The notes below the pieces were generated by a model, which saw only the letters and a list, made by a program, of their open reading frames with translations, was not told the DNA's origin and ran no database searches. Shown piece by piece: positions 43,701-56,003 of a stretch of DNA of 64,000 nt. Both the position numbers and the translations under genes were made by a program. The stretch is from the NCBI GenBank assembly GCA_943735955.1, contig OX030970.1, positions 5,468,124 to 5,532,123 on the forward strand, in the 5' to 3' direction. This DNA comes from Piscicola geometra. Taxonomy: Eukaryota; Annelida; Clitellata; Hirudinida; Piscicolidae. Each line of letters starts with the position of its first letter. Positions within the stretch are counted from its first letter, which is position 1.

Positions 43701-45063
43701 TGACAACCAACTCAAAATCAACTATGCTAAAACATGCAGCATTCTTTTTGGGCCTAAAATAAAAACAAACATTATTAATTATATACTTACAATTGATTCT
43801 AATATTATAGAGAGAGTCAATTATACAAAATTCTTAGGTATTTATATAACCAGTAATTTTTCTTGGAATCAACACGTATATATCAAAAAAAACTTTTAAA
43901 AAATATTGGTACTTTACATAAACTTAAACACAATTTACCATCTCATATAATTAGGTTACTCTATTTTACTTTAATTCTAACTTACTTGACCTATTGTCTC
44001 CCTATATGGGGGCTTGCTTGCAGAACTCATTAACATCCTTTAAATGTTATACAACATAATTTTCTTAGAGTCCTGTTTTAGTTACACTCTCAAGACCACA
44101 TATCTCATCTGTATCTTCCAGCTCAAATTTTAACAATCAATCAGTTATACATCTTTAAAACCTATATTCTTTTTCACAAACTTATCATAAAAAAACATTC
44201 TCCTATTTTACACATTTAATACATTCCTTCACATCCAACTGCACACGAACATTGAGAATTAAGTCTGATTATTAATTACAAACACCAAGAACCAACTTCT
44301 ATCTAAATAGTCCAATCAATGCAGGGCTCCAACTCTGCAACAGATTACTATTGAACTTAAAGAATATACACCAAACCATTAATTTTAAGAAAATGATTAA
44401 AACATTTATAATTTCCAGCAATATTGAACGAACACTTTAACTCAATTTAGCTAAGTCTAACCATAATCACTTTAACTTTATTTTTTATTTTTTTATTTAA
44501 TCATTGAAAACATTTCTCGTTATTAAAAATTATTTCAATTCTCAAATTTAGCTAAGAAGTTAATGTTTCATTTATTTACAAGGAGGTCATACAAGCAAGT
44601 AATTGCTTCTGATCTTGCAAATAAAGTATTGTGTTGTAAGCAATTAACCACCTTATTGAAACTTTCTCGAAATGTAAGCCTTTTTAAGCAGTTGTTGTGT
44701 GGCTTAGTGCATAGAAGCTTTGGTGGTTTGGAAGGTCTTCAGTTCGAATCCTTCACTCGCCATCAGTCGATAATGATGATAATGATACTTTAGTGATGAT
44801 CACAACTTCAAACGTGTTAGACTTATGATGTCACATGATATGACTTTGCATCTGACGAAGTTCGCCATCATCATCATCATCATCAATGCGTGGCGTGGTG
44901 TAATGGCGATGTTGCTTGGTCTATTATTTTTATGAGGGTAGAGTGGTGATGATTATGATGGTCTGCAGGTTCGCCTATGTGGAGTTTGCAGACAAGGAGG
45001 GAGTCACCACCGCCATGGCACTCGACGACTCTCTCTTCAGAGGCAGGCAGATCAAGGTGTGTG

Positions 45064-45146
<83 letters not shown>

Positions 45147-45735
45147 TGTCTATTTCCTTTTCCTCGCACCCTCCTCCCCCCTCAACACCTCAGGTGACGA
45201 TCAAGCGCACGAACAGACCTGGCGTCTCGAGCACGAACAGACCTCCGCGAGGCCGCTTCCACAGGGGCTACTCCAGAGGACACTACCCTCCCCGCTTCTC
45301 CAGGGGCCGCTTCAGGTGCTTTATGTGCTTGGTGTGGCCGCTTCAGGTGCTTTATGTGCTTGGTGTGGCCGCTTCATGTGCTTGGTGTGCTTGGTGTGAC
45401 CGCTTCATGTGCTTGGTGTTCTTGCTTTTGTTTGTATGGTGGTGTGGTTTATGTGCTTGGTGTGATAGTTTCAGTTGGTTTGTATGGTGGTGTGGTTTGT
45501 GTGCTTGCTTCATTTGGTGTGCTTGCTTGGCTGGTGTGGTTTGTGTGCTTGTTGTCTTTAGTGTGGTTGATGAGCTCAGTGTGGTGTGGGACTTGTGCGG
45601 TGGTCGTTCGTTGTGGATGGTGTCGCATATTTCAAAGCTTTATTAAACACAGACATACACACTCAAACAAACATACACATACTCATACACACACAAACAT
45701 ACAGAGCGAGGAGGTCTTCTTACTACCCGTACTAA
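39227..45735 (+). CDS. PABPN1: Nuclear poly(A)-binding protein 1 (PABPN1/PABP2), complete, 219 aa
   Basis: Binds nascent poly(A) tails in the nucleus, stimulates poly(A) polymerase and sets tail length. Seven exons: 39227-39361, 39523-39631, 40148-40215, 40899-41005, 44969-45056, 45194-45315, 45705-45735. Total 660 nt with phase kept throughout. Product: acidic N-terminus ([12 protein letters not shown]), coiled coil ([20 protein letters not shown]) that contacts the polymerase, an RRM with RNP2 [35 protein letters not shown] and RNP1 KGFAYVEF, then an Arg/Gly-rich tail ([19 protein letters not shown]) ending SSYYPY, comparable with the human ...WYSPY end. The first Met is at 39227. It lacks the Ala tract of the mammalian protein. 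Exon 2 acceptor is placed at 39523 by homology. The fourth intron holds a LINE. Confidence 0.96.
39686..39990. mobile_element. Non-autonomous hAT-like fragment in PABPN1 intron 2
   Basis: Starts CAGGGGCGGCGACTTGCTGC, the terminus seen at 56934 and 59742, then GGGGGGGGTCTGGAC, and an interior matching 18531-18830 ('acatactcacaatgtatt', 'atgccatggttgacgat'). The right end is not clear. Confidence 0.7.
40220..40866 (+). repeat. (AGT)n microsatellite with GGT blocks, 645 bp
   Basis: Fills nearly all of PABPN1 intron 3 (40216-40898), leaving under 35 bp on the acceptor side. Poly-Ser or poly-Val frames are artefacts. Confidence 0.98.
41150..44460 (+). mobile_element. CR1/L2-like LINE with endonuclease and RT, in PABPN1 intron 4
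   Basis: Endonuclease at 41640-42300: [53 protein letters not shown] and [11 protein letters not shown] at 42980-43690: [68 protein letters not shown] and [12 protein letters not shown]. Post-RT block to about 44450. Only a handful of stops and frameshifts (41947, 42303, 43090, 43323, 43695), so it is a moderately young, inactive copy. An upstream open stretch (41176-41320) is cut by a SINE. Same strand as PABPN1, so it is transcribed within the intron. Confidence 0.92.
41321..41490 (+). mobile_element. tRNA-derived SINE, family A, inside the LINE
   Basis: GTAGCCGAGTCGG A-box, GGTTCAAGTGC B-box and the usual body. Flanked by GATATT on both sides (before 'gggtgaacgg' and after 'gctcgtca'). 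LINE coding sequence resumes after it, so it landed after the LINE. Confidence 0.85.
44695..44768 (+). other. tRNA-like sequence (degenerate)
   Basis: TGGCTTAGTGCATAGAAGC (A-box-like) and TCAGTTCGAATCCTTCAC (B-box) about 40 bp apart, followed by GAT-rich sequence. No convincing cloverleaf. Probably a SINE head. Confidence 0.4.
45057..45145 (+). repeat. (TG)n microsatellite at a donor site
   Basis: PABPN1 exon 5 ends AAG at 45056 and its donor GTGTGT is the first unit of the TG tract, which fills most of a 137-bp intron. Confidence 0.95.
45316..45570 (+). repeat. Degenerate tandem repeat (GTGCTTGGTGTGG units)
   Basis: Repeated 'cttggtgtggccgcttca' and derivatives. The unit starts with the last bases of PABPN1 exon 6, so the exon end (CCGCTTCAGGTGCTT) is itself repeated three times into the intron, creating decoy donor sites. 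Confidence 0.8.
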
Positions 45736-46127
45736 CTGTACCTCTGTCGTCATCTGTACAGACACCTCCACTTGTACCACTCTCTGTGCCCTTGCATGTC
45801 CTCCTAACTATGTCTCCGACTTGTCTATTACTACTAATATTAATGTTATTGCTGTAATTACTATTATTATTCTTATTTTTGCTGCTGCTGGTGATGATTA
45901 TGACGAAGGTGATGACGATGATGGAATTATAATTGTCTCATTGGCTAAATAGCGCATTTAGGGGCTCTTATTTTTCGTTTTGGTTCTCCTTTGGAATTGT
46001 TTGGTGCTTGAAGAGGCAAAAAATGAGAAAAAATCAAAATATTCAAAAGTATGAAAAAATGACAAAAAACGAGAAAAAAAGAAACCAAAATGTACAGAAA
46101 AAAAAGATAAATGGAAATAGAATGGTC

Positions 46128-46133
46128 AATAAA
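46128..46133 (+). terminator. Possible poly(A) signal of PABPN1
   Basis: AATAAA about 390 bp downstream of the PABPN1 stop, on the same strand and before the next mobile element. Position only. Confidence 0.35.
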
Positions 46134-46159
46134 GCACCAAACCATCGTTTCTTCTTTTA

Positions 46160-46320
46160 GCGTCACGAACATCAATGCCACTTGACGATGCTCTCGTTGC
46201 CACAACGTCCGAGTTCCTAGGTTCGAGTGCAACCGATGTCCTAGTAGCCGTAAATGAAACTCACAGCCTAAGTTGCCTGGATTACACAACACTAATAATG
46301 CTCTTCATGATAATTATTCA
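46160..46320 (+). mobile_element. Diverged family-A SINE
   Basis: 'cctaggttcgagtgcaacc' and 'gtcctagtagcc', then 'cagcctaagttgcctgg' and 'aataatgctcttcat' match the SINE body with many substitutions. The A-box is eroded. An older copy than those at 32337 and 60508. Confidence 0.75.
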
Positions 46321-46655
46321 ACATCTGAAGCTTCATCATTTGAAGTAAATGTCTTTATGTGTCTGCTACAATACTCCCCCACCAGAGAGTACTGGCGAAC
46401 GAAGAAGCAAAAAATATTGGCAAGTTGTGAATTTTGTTGATGCAATAGTTGTTGTTGCAGTGGTGCAAGTTGCGAGTGATGATGCAAGAGAAAACGACGG
46501 TGACGATGAAGGGTAGTGCTGAAAATGATGATGAAGACTTTGTTAGCATGATGACTTTGTCGGTTGATAGTCAAGCGATGAGTCAAGTTTCGTAATCTGC
46601 TTAATTCTTTGGCCAATGCACCCTTCTGCCGGAACTTGTGTGGATTGGAGGGGGC
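46321..46655. other. Unassigned sequence
   Basis: Mixed-composition DNA with short open frames on both strands and no motif I recognise. Might be older transposon sequence between the SINE and the hAT copy. Confidence 0.3.
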
Positions 46656-46659
46656 TGTT

Positions 46660-47949
46660 GAGTATTCGGGACGGGATTGGATTCTTTAACAATTATACTT
46701 CAGCAAACTTCTAAGTATGGAAATCTCTATTTCATCAATACTCCGTACTTAAAATAAGTATTAAATGCAATGGAAATGTATAACGAAGCCACCATTGCGT
46801 TGTCAATGTCAAAATCTCCAACACTACATTTGAAGTTGTTATGGCGAGTCCAAATATTAGGGAGATTGGAACAAATGGGTGATGACGAAAACTTGTCAGA
46901 TGAAATCAAACTGGTCAGTTATATTATTTTTATTTTATAACTTAATACTTTGAATTTGAATTATTAATTTCCAGTTGATTGCTCAGTTGATCATTTCAAC
47001 AAAAGAAAATATGCCCATTAATTTTATTCATATGGCAGCATGTCTGTTGCATTCCCTAGTATAAAAGAATAATAAGAAAAGAGTTTGGGATAGAACAAGA
47101 AATAAATACCAAGACTTTCATTAGAGAAAATTTAATTCCATTTTGTACAGCCAGACCAAGTTGCAGTGCCGTTGAGAAAAAACAAATGATGGGTATTTAT
47201 ACCTATTATGTTTGTATTTATAATGTAAAAATATTAATAGAATTTTCATAATATCAAATTATATGAATGATTTTGTTTGTGCAGTTGTGGAGAATCAGAA
47301 TGTTGATAAAAAACATATTTCTAAGATTATTGAAGAATTAATAATAATGAACGAAGACAAAACTTAAAAAAAGATGAATTTTACAAATATTTTACAAAAT
47401 TATTTCCCTCCAAAATTGAAGATCTTTATAGATGTTTTATTTTATTGGAGTAAAATCAGCAATTTGCCAATACTACAAGAAGTAGCCTAATTTTGTTTAG
47501 TATACCTGCAAGTTCTTTTCTCTGTGAACGTAATTTTTCAACATGTGGTCGTTTAACTTGCGACCCTAAATCATCTCATTTTAAAAGCTAAAACTCTTGA
47601 CGGCGCAACCCGTGTGAAAAGCAATAAAGACTTGATTGAATTACTCAAAAACAATGACTAACTTCAATACTTTCATTCTAATAAATATTTGAAATTTAAA
47701 TCGTGTTTTTTTATTTTATTAAAAGAAATATTCTCTGACTTTCAAATAATAAATTTAAAGAAATGTTAGGAATAGAAAGTTTGGGACCCGTGAAAACGGC
47801 TGCGAAAATGAATGAAAAGACAATTTTTTTTTCGGAAACGGGACGGGACTGGAATCAAAATTAGGATGGCCCATCGGGAACAAGACGGGAAAAGAAATTC
47901 TGGAACGGGGTAGGGCAGGGAATGAAAAATCGTTCATGTCTGACCTCTA
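46660..47949 (+). mobile_element. hAT relic, third copy of the TAGAGRTCGGAC family
   Basis: Colinear with 20200-21439. The right end reads GTTCATGTCTGACCTCTA at 47949. The dimerisation motif is decayed (SIPASSFLCERNFSTCGR-like, 47495-47560), and GGGAACAAGACGGGAA-type subterminal repeats precede the end. The left end is truncated within the subterminal repeats. Confidence 0.85.
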
Positions 47950-47989
47950 AGAGAGACTGAAGCGGTTGTCTATGCGAACGAAAACTTTG

Positions 47990-49417
47990 GTGTGGTTAGA
48001 AGGTCTTTTGGTAGGAAGCTTCTAGTTTGCTGTTCCCTTGGTGGCTCTGCTTTGATGTTTCTCGTCTAATCCTTTAAACGTGACGTAACTTGCTATGTCG
48101 GGAGTGGATGTATTGCTGGAAAAACACTCACCGGGCAGTCTCAACGCCGTCCCATAAACCAGTTCTGCTGGTGAACATTGGAGATCCTCCTTTACCAATG
48201 ACCGGATTCCCAATAGGACTACAGGCAAGGACTCCATCCATCCGCCAGCTGAAGGGTGTGCTCCAAGGAAGGACTTTAGTTGCCAATGGAAACGCTCGAT
48301 CATACCGTTGGCTGCAGGATGGTATGCGGTTGTTCTCACATGATGTATACCCATCAACTTGCTCATCTGGTGGAAGAGACGAGATGAAATTTGGCTGTCT
48401 CTATCTGCTGTGATGGTCTCGGGAACACCAAAATTCGAGACCCATCCGGCCATGAAGTTCTTTAGGATGGTTTCTGTCGAAGTGTCGCTGATAGGGATAG
48501 CTACGGGCCATCTTGTGAATCGATCAACGCAGGTTAGAATGTGAGTGAACCCTTCAGACGCAAGAAGAGATCCCACCAGGTCGATGTGAACGTGTTGGAA
48601 ACGGCATTTCGGCAATGTAAACTTGGACGGAGGTGTGATGGTGTGGCGATGTACTTTATTTTTCTGGCATGGAAGACATTCTCTGCACCATGTCCTGATG
48701 TTCTTATCCATGTTTGACCATACAAACCGTTGCTGAATCAATTTTGACGTAGCTTTCACACATGGATGAGATAAAGAATGCAAAGCTAAAAACACCTTGT
48801 ATCTGAGTTGATCTGGAACGAGAGATCTGGGAACCCCTGTTGACGTGTCTACCCAGATGTTGCCTTGGTTGAAAGGAAGAGGAATCTCTTCTAGCTACAA
48901 AGATGTCGGGTTGAGTCGTAACGATAAATCTGAAGACTGGTGCTTGGCAATTTCTTGCATATCGATAACTGTTATCGCGTTAACCTCAGTCCGAGAAAGC
49001 GCATCTGCAACTACATTGTCTGTTCCCTTGATGTGTTTGATCTCAGCAGAGAACTGTGAGATGAAGTCTAAATGCCTGGCTTCTCTTGGTGAGTGGCAGC
49101 TTGTGTTGGTCCTGAGAGTGAAGGTGAGTGGCTTATGATCAGTGAAGATGAAAACTGACGACCTTCAAGGAAGTGTTGAAAGTGCATGATGGCTTTATAG
49201 ATTGCAAGCAACTCTCGGCCAAAGGTGCTATACCTCGTCTTGGCTCGATGAATTTTTGCGAGAAAAAAGCTAAAAGTTGACGCTTACAATTCCATTACCT
49301 GCTCGAGAACTGCTCGTGCTGCTATGTCAGAAGCATCAGTTAGAAGTTGCAGTTCCCATCTATCATCAATGAAACCCAAGCTTGTGGCATTTTGAAGAGC
49401 TTCTTTCGTATGATAGA
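47990..49417 (-). mobile_element. Ty3/gypsy retrotransposon: integrase and RNase H region (CsRn1-like)
   Basis: Minus frame 48795-48022 (257 residues) is an integrase: H2C2 finger (HSLSHP..., RFVWSNM, WCRECLPCQKNK), then the DDE core with HIDLVGSL, TCVDRFTRWPVAIP, PETITADRDSQISSRLF and TTAYHPAANGMIERFH. 48800-49400 continues into the RNase H and RT end with disrupted frames. It is interrupted at 49418 by a LINE, and the RT resumes at 50290. Clade inferred from the protease/RT piece. Confidence 0.9.
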
Positions 49418-50285
49418 GACGACACCATAACATACCTCACCGTCACCAAACCCGAAGATGCTGCTCGCCTCCAGGAGGACCTGAACCTACTCGCACAATG
49501 GGAACAGAAATGGATGATGGAATTCCACCCCAAGAAATGCTAAGTCCTGTCAATCACCCGCAAGCAACAACCAGATGTACATAAATATACCCTACACGGC
49601 ACCATACTAGAGCATACCAACAATACGAAATACTTAGGAGTCACCCTCATGCAAAACCTAAAATGGAACACCCACATTAATAACATAACGTCAAAGGCAA
49701 GCAAATCCCTATCCTTCATTCGGAGAAATCTACAGATTAAAAACAAAGAGCTGAAAACAAGAGCTTACCAGGCATTGGTAAGGCCACATCTGGAATATGC
49801 CTGCGCAGTTTGGGACCCCCACACCCGAGCCAACATTACGAAAATAGAAATGATACAAAGGACAACTGCAAGATACGTTACCGGCTGCTGGCGGTACAAT
49901 GCAAGCGTAAGCGAGATGCTGGACAGCTTGAAATGGACACCACTGGCCGAACGAAGAAAACAACAAAGACTAGTCTTGATGTACAAAATCCACAACAAGC
50001 TAGTAGCCGTAAACGAAAGTCACCAGTATGCTAAGCCGATAGCAAAGACAGTGCGTGGCGCCCACCAACATGCATACATAGAACCTCACCACCACGCTGA
50101 TTACCTACGTAATGCATTCTTCCCACGCACCATTAGAGGATGGAATGCCCTGCCAGATTCAGTCGTATCGGCCCGCACTCCAGATGCCTTCAAGTCCCTA
50201 CTGGAGGCCTGTCATTGAAAAACTATTAAAACTGGACATAATAGTCTACATATAGACTGAGTCTAGTATATACGGAAGAAGAAGA
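49418..50285 (+). mobile_element. Non-LTR retrotransposon RT C-terminal fragment, inserted in gypsy element
   Basis: Plus frame 49420-50218: TYLTVTKPEDAARLQEDL, EQKWMMEFHPKKC, a stop, HTNNTKYLGVTLMQNLKWNT, YQALVRPHLEYACAVWDPHT, QRTTARYVTGCW, then FFPRTIRGWNALPDS and DAFKSLLE, followed by 'tagtatatacggaag' and a GAAGAAGAA tail. Post-RT blocks are nearly intact with a real 3' end. Confidence 0.9.
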
Positions 50286-50289
50286 AAGC

Positions 50290-51165
50290 TTGAGTTTGAG
50301 CATCAGTCAAGCAAAGGGATTTTGTAGATGGCTTCTTTCTGAGAACATCTGTTAACGGTGCCAATAAACTGGAGCAATGAGGAATGAAACGCCTGTAGAA
50401 ATTGACCATTCCTATAAACCGTTGGAGTTGATTGCTTTTTTGCGGTTGTTTGTACTACACGATTGCCTGGATTCTGTTGGGAAGAGGTCTGATTCCGTCT
50501 TTGTTGAGGTGGTGTCCAAGGAAGTTAGTAGATGGCACGGCAAATTCACACTTGTCGACGTTGATGGTGAGATTAAATTTGCTGAATCTGCTGAATACTT
50601 CATCGAGATGAAGAAGATGTTCTTCTTGGGGTGCTGGCGATCAGAACATCATCGATATACACAAAAACATAAGTCAAACCTTTAAGAACTTCGTCCATGA
50701 ACCGTTGGAAGGTTTGAGCCGCGTTCCTTAGACCGAAGGGAAGACGAACAAACTCATACAATCCAAAAAGTGTTGTAATAGCGGTTTTCTGAATGTCTTC
50801 TTCTACGATTGGAATGTGGTGGAAGGCTCTCACCAAATCGATTCGTGAGAATATCTTGCAGTTGACGAGGTTGTTAGAAAAATCGTGCAGGTGAGGAACT
50901 GGATACCTATCTGGAATTGTGTCACTATTCAATGCACCGCATGGCCTGTTGTGTTGTCCACCAGGCGTTGGCAAGACATGTCCACCCCCAGACTGAAATG
51001 AGACAGAAAATCCGCTCCAATTATGGGTTTCTTGACGTCGGCTACGAGAAAAATCCAGGGAAATTGCCTGCGTAAACCGAGGTTGACCATCAGGGGTTTC
51101 TGTCCATACGTTTTGATGATGGAGTTGTTGGCTGCATGAAGCGTGAACGATGATGGGGTGAGAGA
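50290..51165 (-). mobile_element. Ty3/gypsy retrotransposon: protease end and RT start (CsRn1-like)
   Basis: Minus 51183-50929: protease C-terminal half ([42 protein letters not shown]). Minus 50974-50600: RT with [50 protein letters not shown] and [10 protein letters not shown] (active site YIDD). The LGLRR.F.W.F.VADV and IIGADFL combination is characteristic of the CsRn1 clade. The same copy as 47990-49417, separated by the LINE. Confidence 0.9.
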
Positions 51166-51171
51166 ATGATT

Positions 51172-51420
51172 GGCTTCAATCAATCAATCAATCACAGGCA
51201 TTTATATAGCACTTTTTATCCGGAAAACTTTTTATTCGGAAGACTTTTATCCGGAAGACTTTTTATCCGGAAGACTTTTTATGCGAAGACTTTTTATCCG
51301 GAAGACTTTTTATCTGTTTACCGGTACCAGCACATGCCTGACGGGGTGTTCGAGCTTCTGGAACGAGGTGAATTGTGTCGACTGTTTGGCAGCCGCTTTA
51401 ACGTTTAATGATTTTGTTGA
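51172..51420. repeat. LINE 3' tail (reverse) and short CGGAAGACTTTTTAT tandem repeat
   Basis: TCAATCAATCAATCAC and TATATAGCAC (51174-51212) are a reversed L2-type end. 51215-51310 is five to six imperfect copies of ATCCGGAAGACTTTTT. The following 100 bp is not assigned. Confidence 0.65.
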
Positions 51421-51459
51421 ATAGTTTGTCTTCTGATCCAATAACTTTGTTTTTTTAAC

Positions 51460-53142
51460 TAATTAATGGTCCATGGCTCCAAGGTTGTCATAGCCAAGGG
51501 GTGGCAGTGGGGATAAGCTCCCACTGCCTATAAAGTGCTCCTTTACGGCGTGCGTCTCTGTACCGCCTCTGACAACTAAGTCCAACTCCTGGCCTGCTCG
51601 CGGCGGAACTGCTTCTACTGACAGGAGAAGGGGTGAAGGCGGGTCACTAGCGTCTTAAAACCAGTCGCTTCGGGCAGATGGGGCTCGTCAGCCCGGAAAG
51701 GAAACCCATCTAGGAGAAGGAAAACTCTGACTACCAACCGCTGCTGCCTTGCAGGCTATCCATTCATGGAAAAGGCTGTGGGAGTCAACCCCGAAGAAAA
51801 ATCAGGAGTCGGAGTCCCTAAGGCGGTGGATCGTCATCTATGATGTCCTTCCGGCAACTCCTGCAGCCAAGTCGGCTCTAAGCGTGGTGCTTGCACCCCC
51901 TTGGATCTAGTCGACGAAGCCGAGAGGGGAGTCCTGTTGTTTGGGCAGCACAAGACCTCCACACGCTTTGCCCAGGCTAGCGCCCTAGAGATGTCACTCT
52001 AGTCTCGCTTTACGGCGAGAGCACAAACAGGAAAACAGCAGTTTACGGGTTATAAGTCCCTGCTCAATTGGCGTAGAGCTGGACGCCACGGGTTTTCTTC
52101 GATGGTGGGAGGGACCCTCGCAGTCCCACTGGTAACTACCGCCCGTCCTAAGCCGGGCAGCTCTCGGTCAATAAGGTGTTACCCGTCACGGTCTGCCTGC
52201 TTCAGTGGGTGCCTGGAGCTTAGAGCACAGCTCAACAAGCAGGCCGTTATCTTCACGCACCAAACAACAACTACAATTACAAAAAGATGGAGATTCCAGC
52301 TTTCCGTATTGCAAGCTGGAACGTACGTAATATGCACACTGGACTGAGTGATGACCTTAGTGAGATTAAGACTTCGCAAGACTGCAGTCAATGATCATGA
52401 GCTGCACAGACTAAACGTTGACGTTGCAGCCCTACAGGAAACGCGTCTTCCAGAGTCTGGATCCTTGAGGGAGGAACACTACCCGTTTTTTTGGCAGAGG
52501 AAAGGAGAAGAGAAGACCAGGGAACACGGAGTCGGCTTCGCCATCAAGAACACCCTGCTTTGCATGTCCGAACCTCCTTCCCGCGGCACAGAGAGAATCC
52601 TCACTCTACGCCTTCTCACAGCATCTGGCACTGCTAATCTTCTGTGCATCTATGCACCTACCATGCCGAGACTAAAGATCAATTCTACGAACAACTAAGC
52701 AGCGTTGTTGCCACAGTTCCTGCTACCAAACATCTCTACCTTCTGGAAAATTTTAACGCCCGTGGTGGCTCTAACCACGACTCATGGCCAGATGTGCTGG
52801 GTCACCATGGCATCGGGAAAATGAACGAAAACGGCCAGAGACTACTCGAATTCTGTTGCTACCACAACCTGTGCGTAACAAACACATACTTCCAGAGCAA
52901 AGCATGTCACAAGGTGTCCCGGAGACATCCAAGATCAAATCATTGGCATCAACTGGACTTGATCATCACCAGGCACAACTCGCTGAACAACGTCCGCAGC
53001 ACCAGAGCTTACCATAGTGCCGATTGCGATACAGACCACTCTTTGATCGCGTCAAAGATAAAGTTGCGTCCCAAGAAGAAATGCCAGCCGAAAATCTACA
53101 CCTATCAGACCACCCATAAAGTCAAGAACCATGAGTTTATAG
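51460..53142 (+). mobile_element. Non-LTR retrotransposon, 5' part with endonuclease
   Basis: GC-richer 5' leader (51460-52290), then an endonuclease: FRIASWNVRNMHTGL-type start, VNDHELHRLNVDVAALQETR, GVGFAIKNTLL, LCIYAPT, ENFNARGG, GKMNENGQRLLEFCCYHNL, HPRSNHWHQLDLIITR and DCDTDHSL. Two frameshifts. Interrupted at 53143 by a hAT-like element and continues at 54625. The family is often annotated as craniofacial-development-protein-2-like in invertebrate genomes. Confidence 0.88.
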
Positions 53143-54616
<1,474 letters not shown>

Positions 54617-54624
54617 GTTTATAG

Positions 54625-55953
54625 AGCGGCTGGGGGAGCTGCAACACTGCGACCAAGAGCCTAATGCGGAAGTAAGATGGAACTGCTTTACTCACGTATG
54701 GTAAAAAGGAACACAAGAACACCGATTGGTTCTAAGCGAATGCGGCAGATCTTGAGCCTGTTATTGACGCCAAGAGAAAGGCACTGATTGAATACAAACG
54801 CGACCCGAGTCAGTCCACCATCGAAGAGTTGAAAGCTGCCCGAAGAAAAGCCCAGCAGACGGCTCGACGCTGCGCAAATGACTATTGGCTTCAACTGGCG
54901 AATAGCATCCAACAAGCGTCAGACGCTGGCAACGTAAGGAGCATGTATGAATGCATGAAAAAAGCAACAGGCAAGTCAGCAAAGAAGACTGCACCCTTAA
55001 AGTCCAAATCAGGAAAGACCATCACAGACAAAGACAAGCAAATGGGTAGGTAGGTCGAACACTATCTGGAACTTTAGTCCAAAGAAAACTCTGTGACTCA
55101 GATAGCACTGGATGCTATTGAAGACTTGCCAGTCTTGGAAGAGCTGGATGTCGAGCCGACCATGGACGAACTAAGCAAAGCTATTGATGCCTTAAAGAGC
55201 GAAAAAGCATCAGAAGACGATGGCACCCCACCAGAAATAATCAAATGCGGTAAACCGTCTCTACTAGAACCACTTCACAAGCTCCTTTGCCTATGTTGGA
55301 GAGAAGGTAGAGTTCCACAGGACATGCGCAATGCCAAGATTGTCACCCTGTATAAGAACAAGGGTGACCGCAGCGACTGCAACAACAACAGGGGCATCTC
55401 ACTGCTTAGCGTCGTGGGTAAAGCTTTCGCACGCGTTGTCCTCAACCGTCTCCAAGTCCTAGCAAGTCGTGTGTATCCTGAATCGCAATGCGGCTTCAGA
55501 TCAGGAAGATCCACAGTCGACATGATCTTCTCCGTGCGTCAGCTCCAGGAAAAGTGCAGAGAGCAGCGGATGCCGTTGTATATCGTCTTTATCGACCTAA
55601 CTAAGGCATTCGACCTTGTAAGCAGGAACGGCCTATTTCGGCTACTCAAGAAGATCGGCTGTCCACCTCGGCTGCTCAACATTACAACTTCTTATCACGA
55701 AAACACGCAAGGTGTGGTCAGCTACGATGGGGATACCTCAGAACCCTTCATAATCAAGAGTGGGGTCAAACAGGGTTGTGTGCTAGCGCCTACATTATTC
55801 GGCATCTCCTTCTTGATGCTGTTGAACTTTGCATTTGAAGAGTCTGCCGAAGGTGTCCATTTACACACATGAAGTGACGGAAAACTGCTGAAAAGGGCAC
55901 GCCTAAGAGCAAAGACAAAAATTCGCCCTGTCCTAAGTGAAGATAACGGCCTG
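54625..55953 (+). mobile_element. Non-LTR retrotransposon, RT part (continues 51460-53142)
   Basis: Plus frames: ARRKAQQTARRCANDYWLQL and MYECMKKATGKSAKK (linker), then RT 55093-55872: PPEIIKCGKPSLLEPLHKLL, NCNNNRGISLLSVVGK-like NRGISLL, YPESQCGFRSGRSTVDMIF, VFIDLTKAFDLVSRNGL, and GVKQGCVLAPTLFGI. It ends before the YADD box, at the hairpin junction. Confidence 0.9.
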
Positions 55954-56003
55954 ATTATTGGTTGGCATTCATCTCACGAGATGGATGAATGCCAACCAAT
56001 AAT
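55954..56003. repeat. 20-bp perfect inverted repeat at a LINE/LINE junction
   Basis: ATTATTGGTTGGCATTCATC and its exact reverse complement separated by 10 nt. One LINE ends here and another begins at 56004. Confidence 0.95.
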
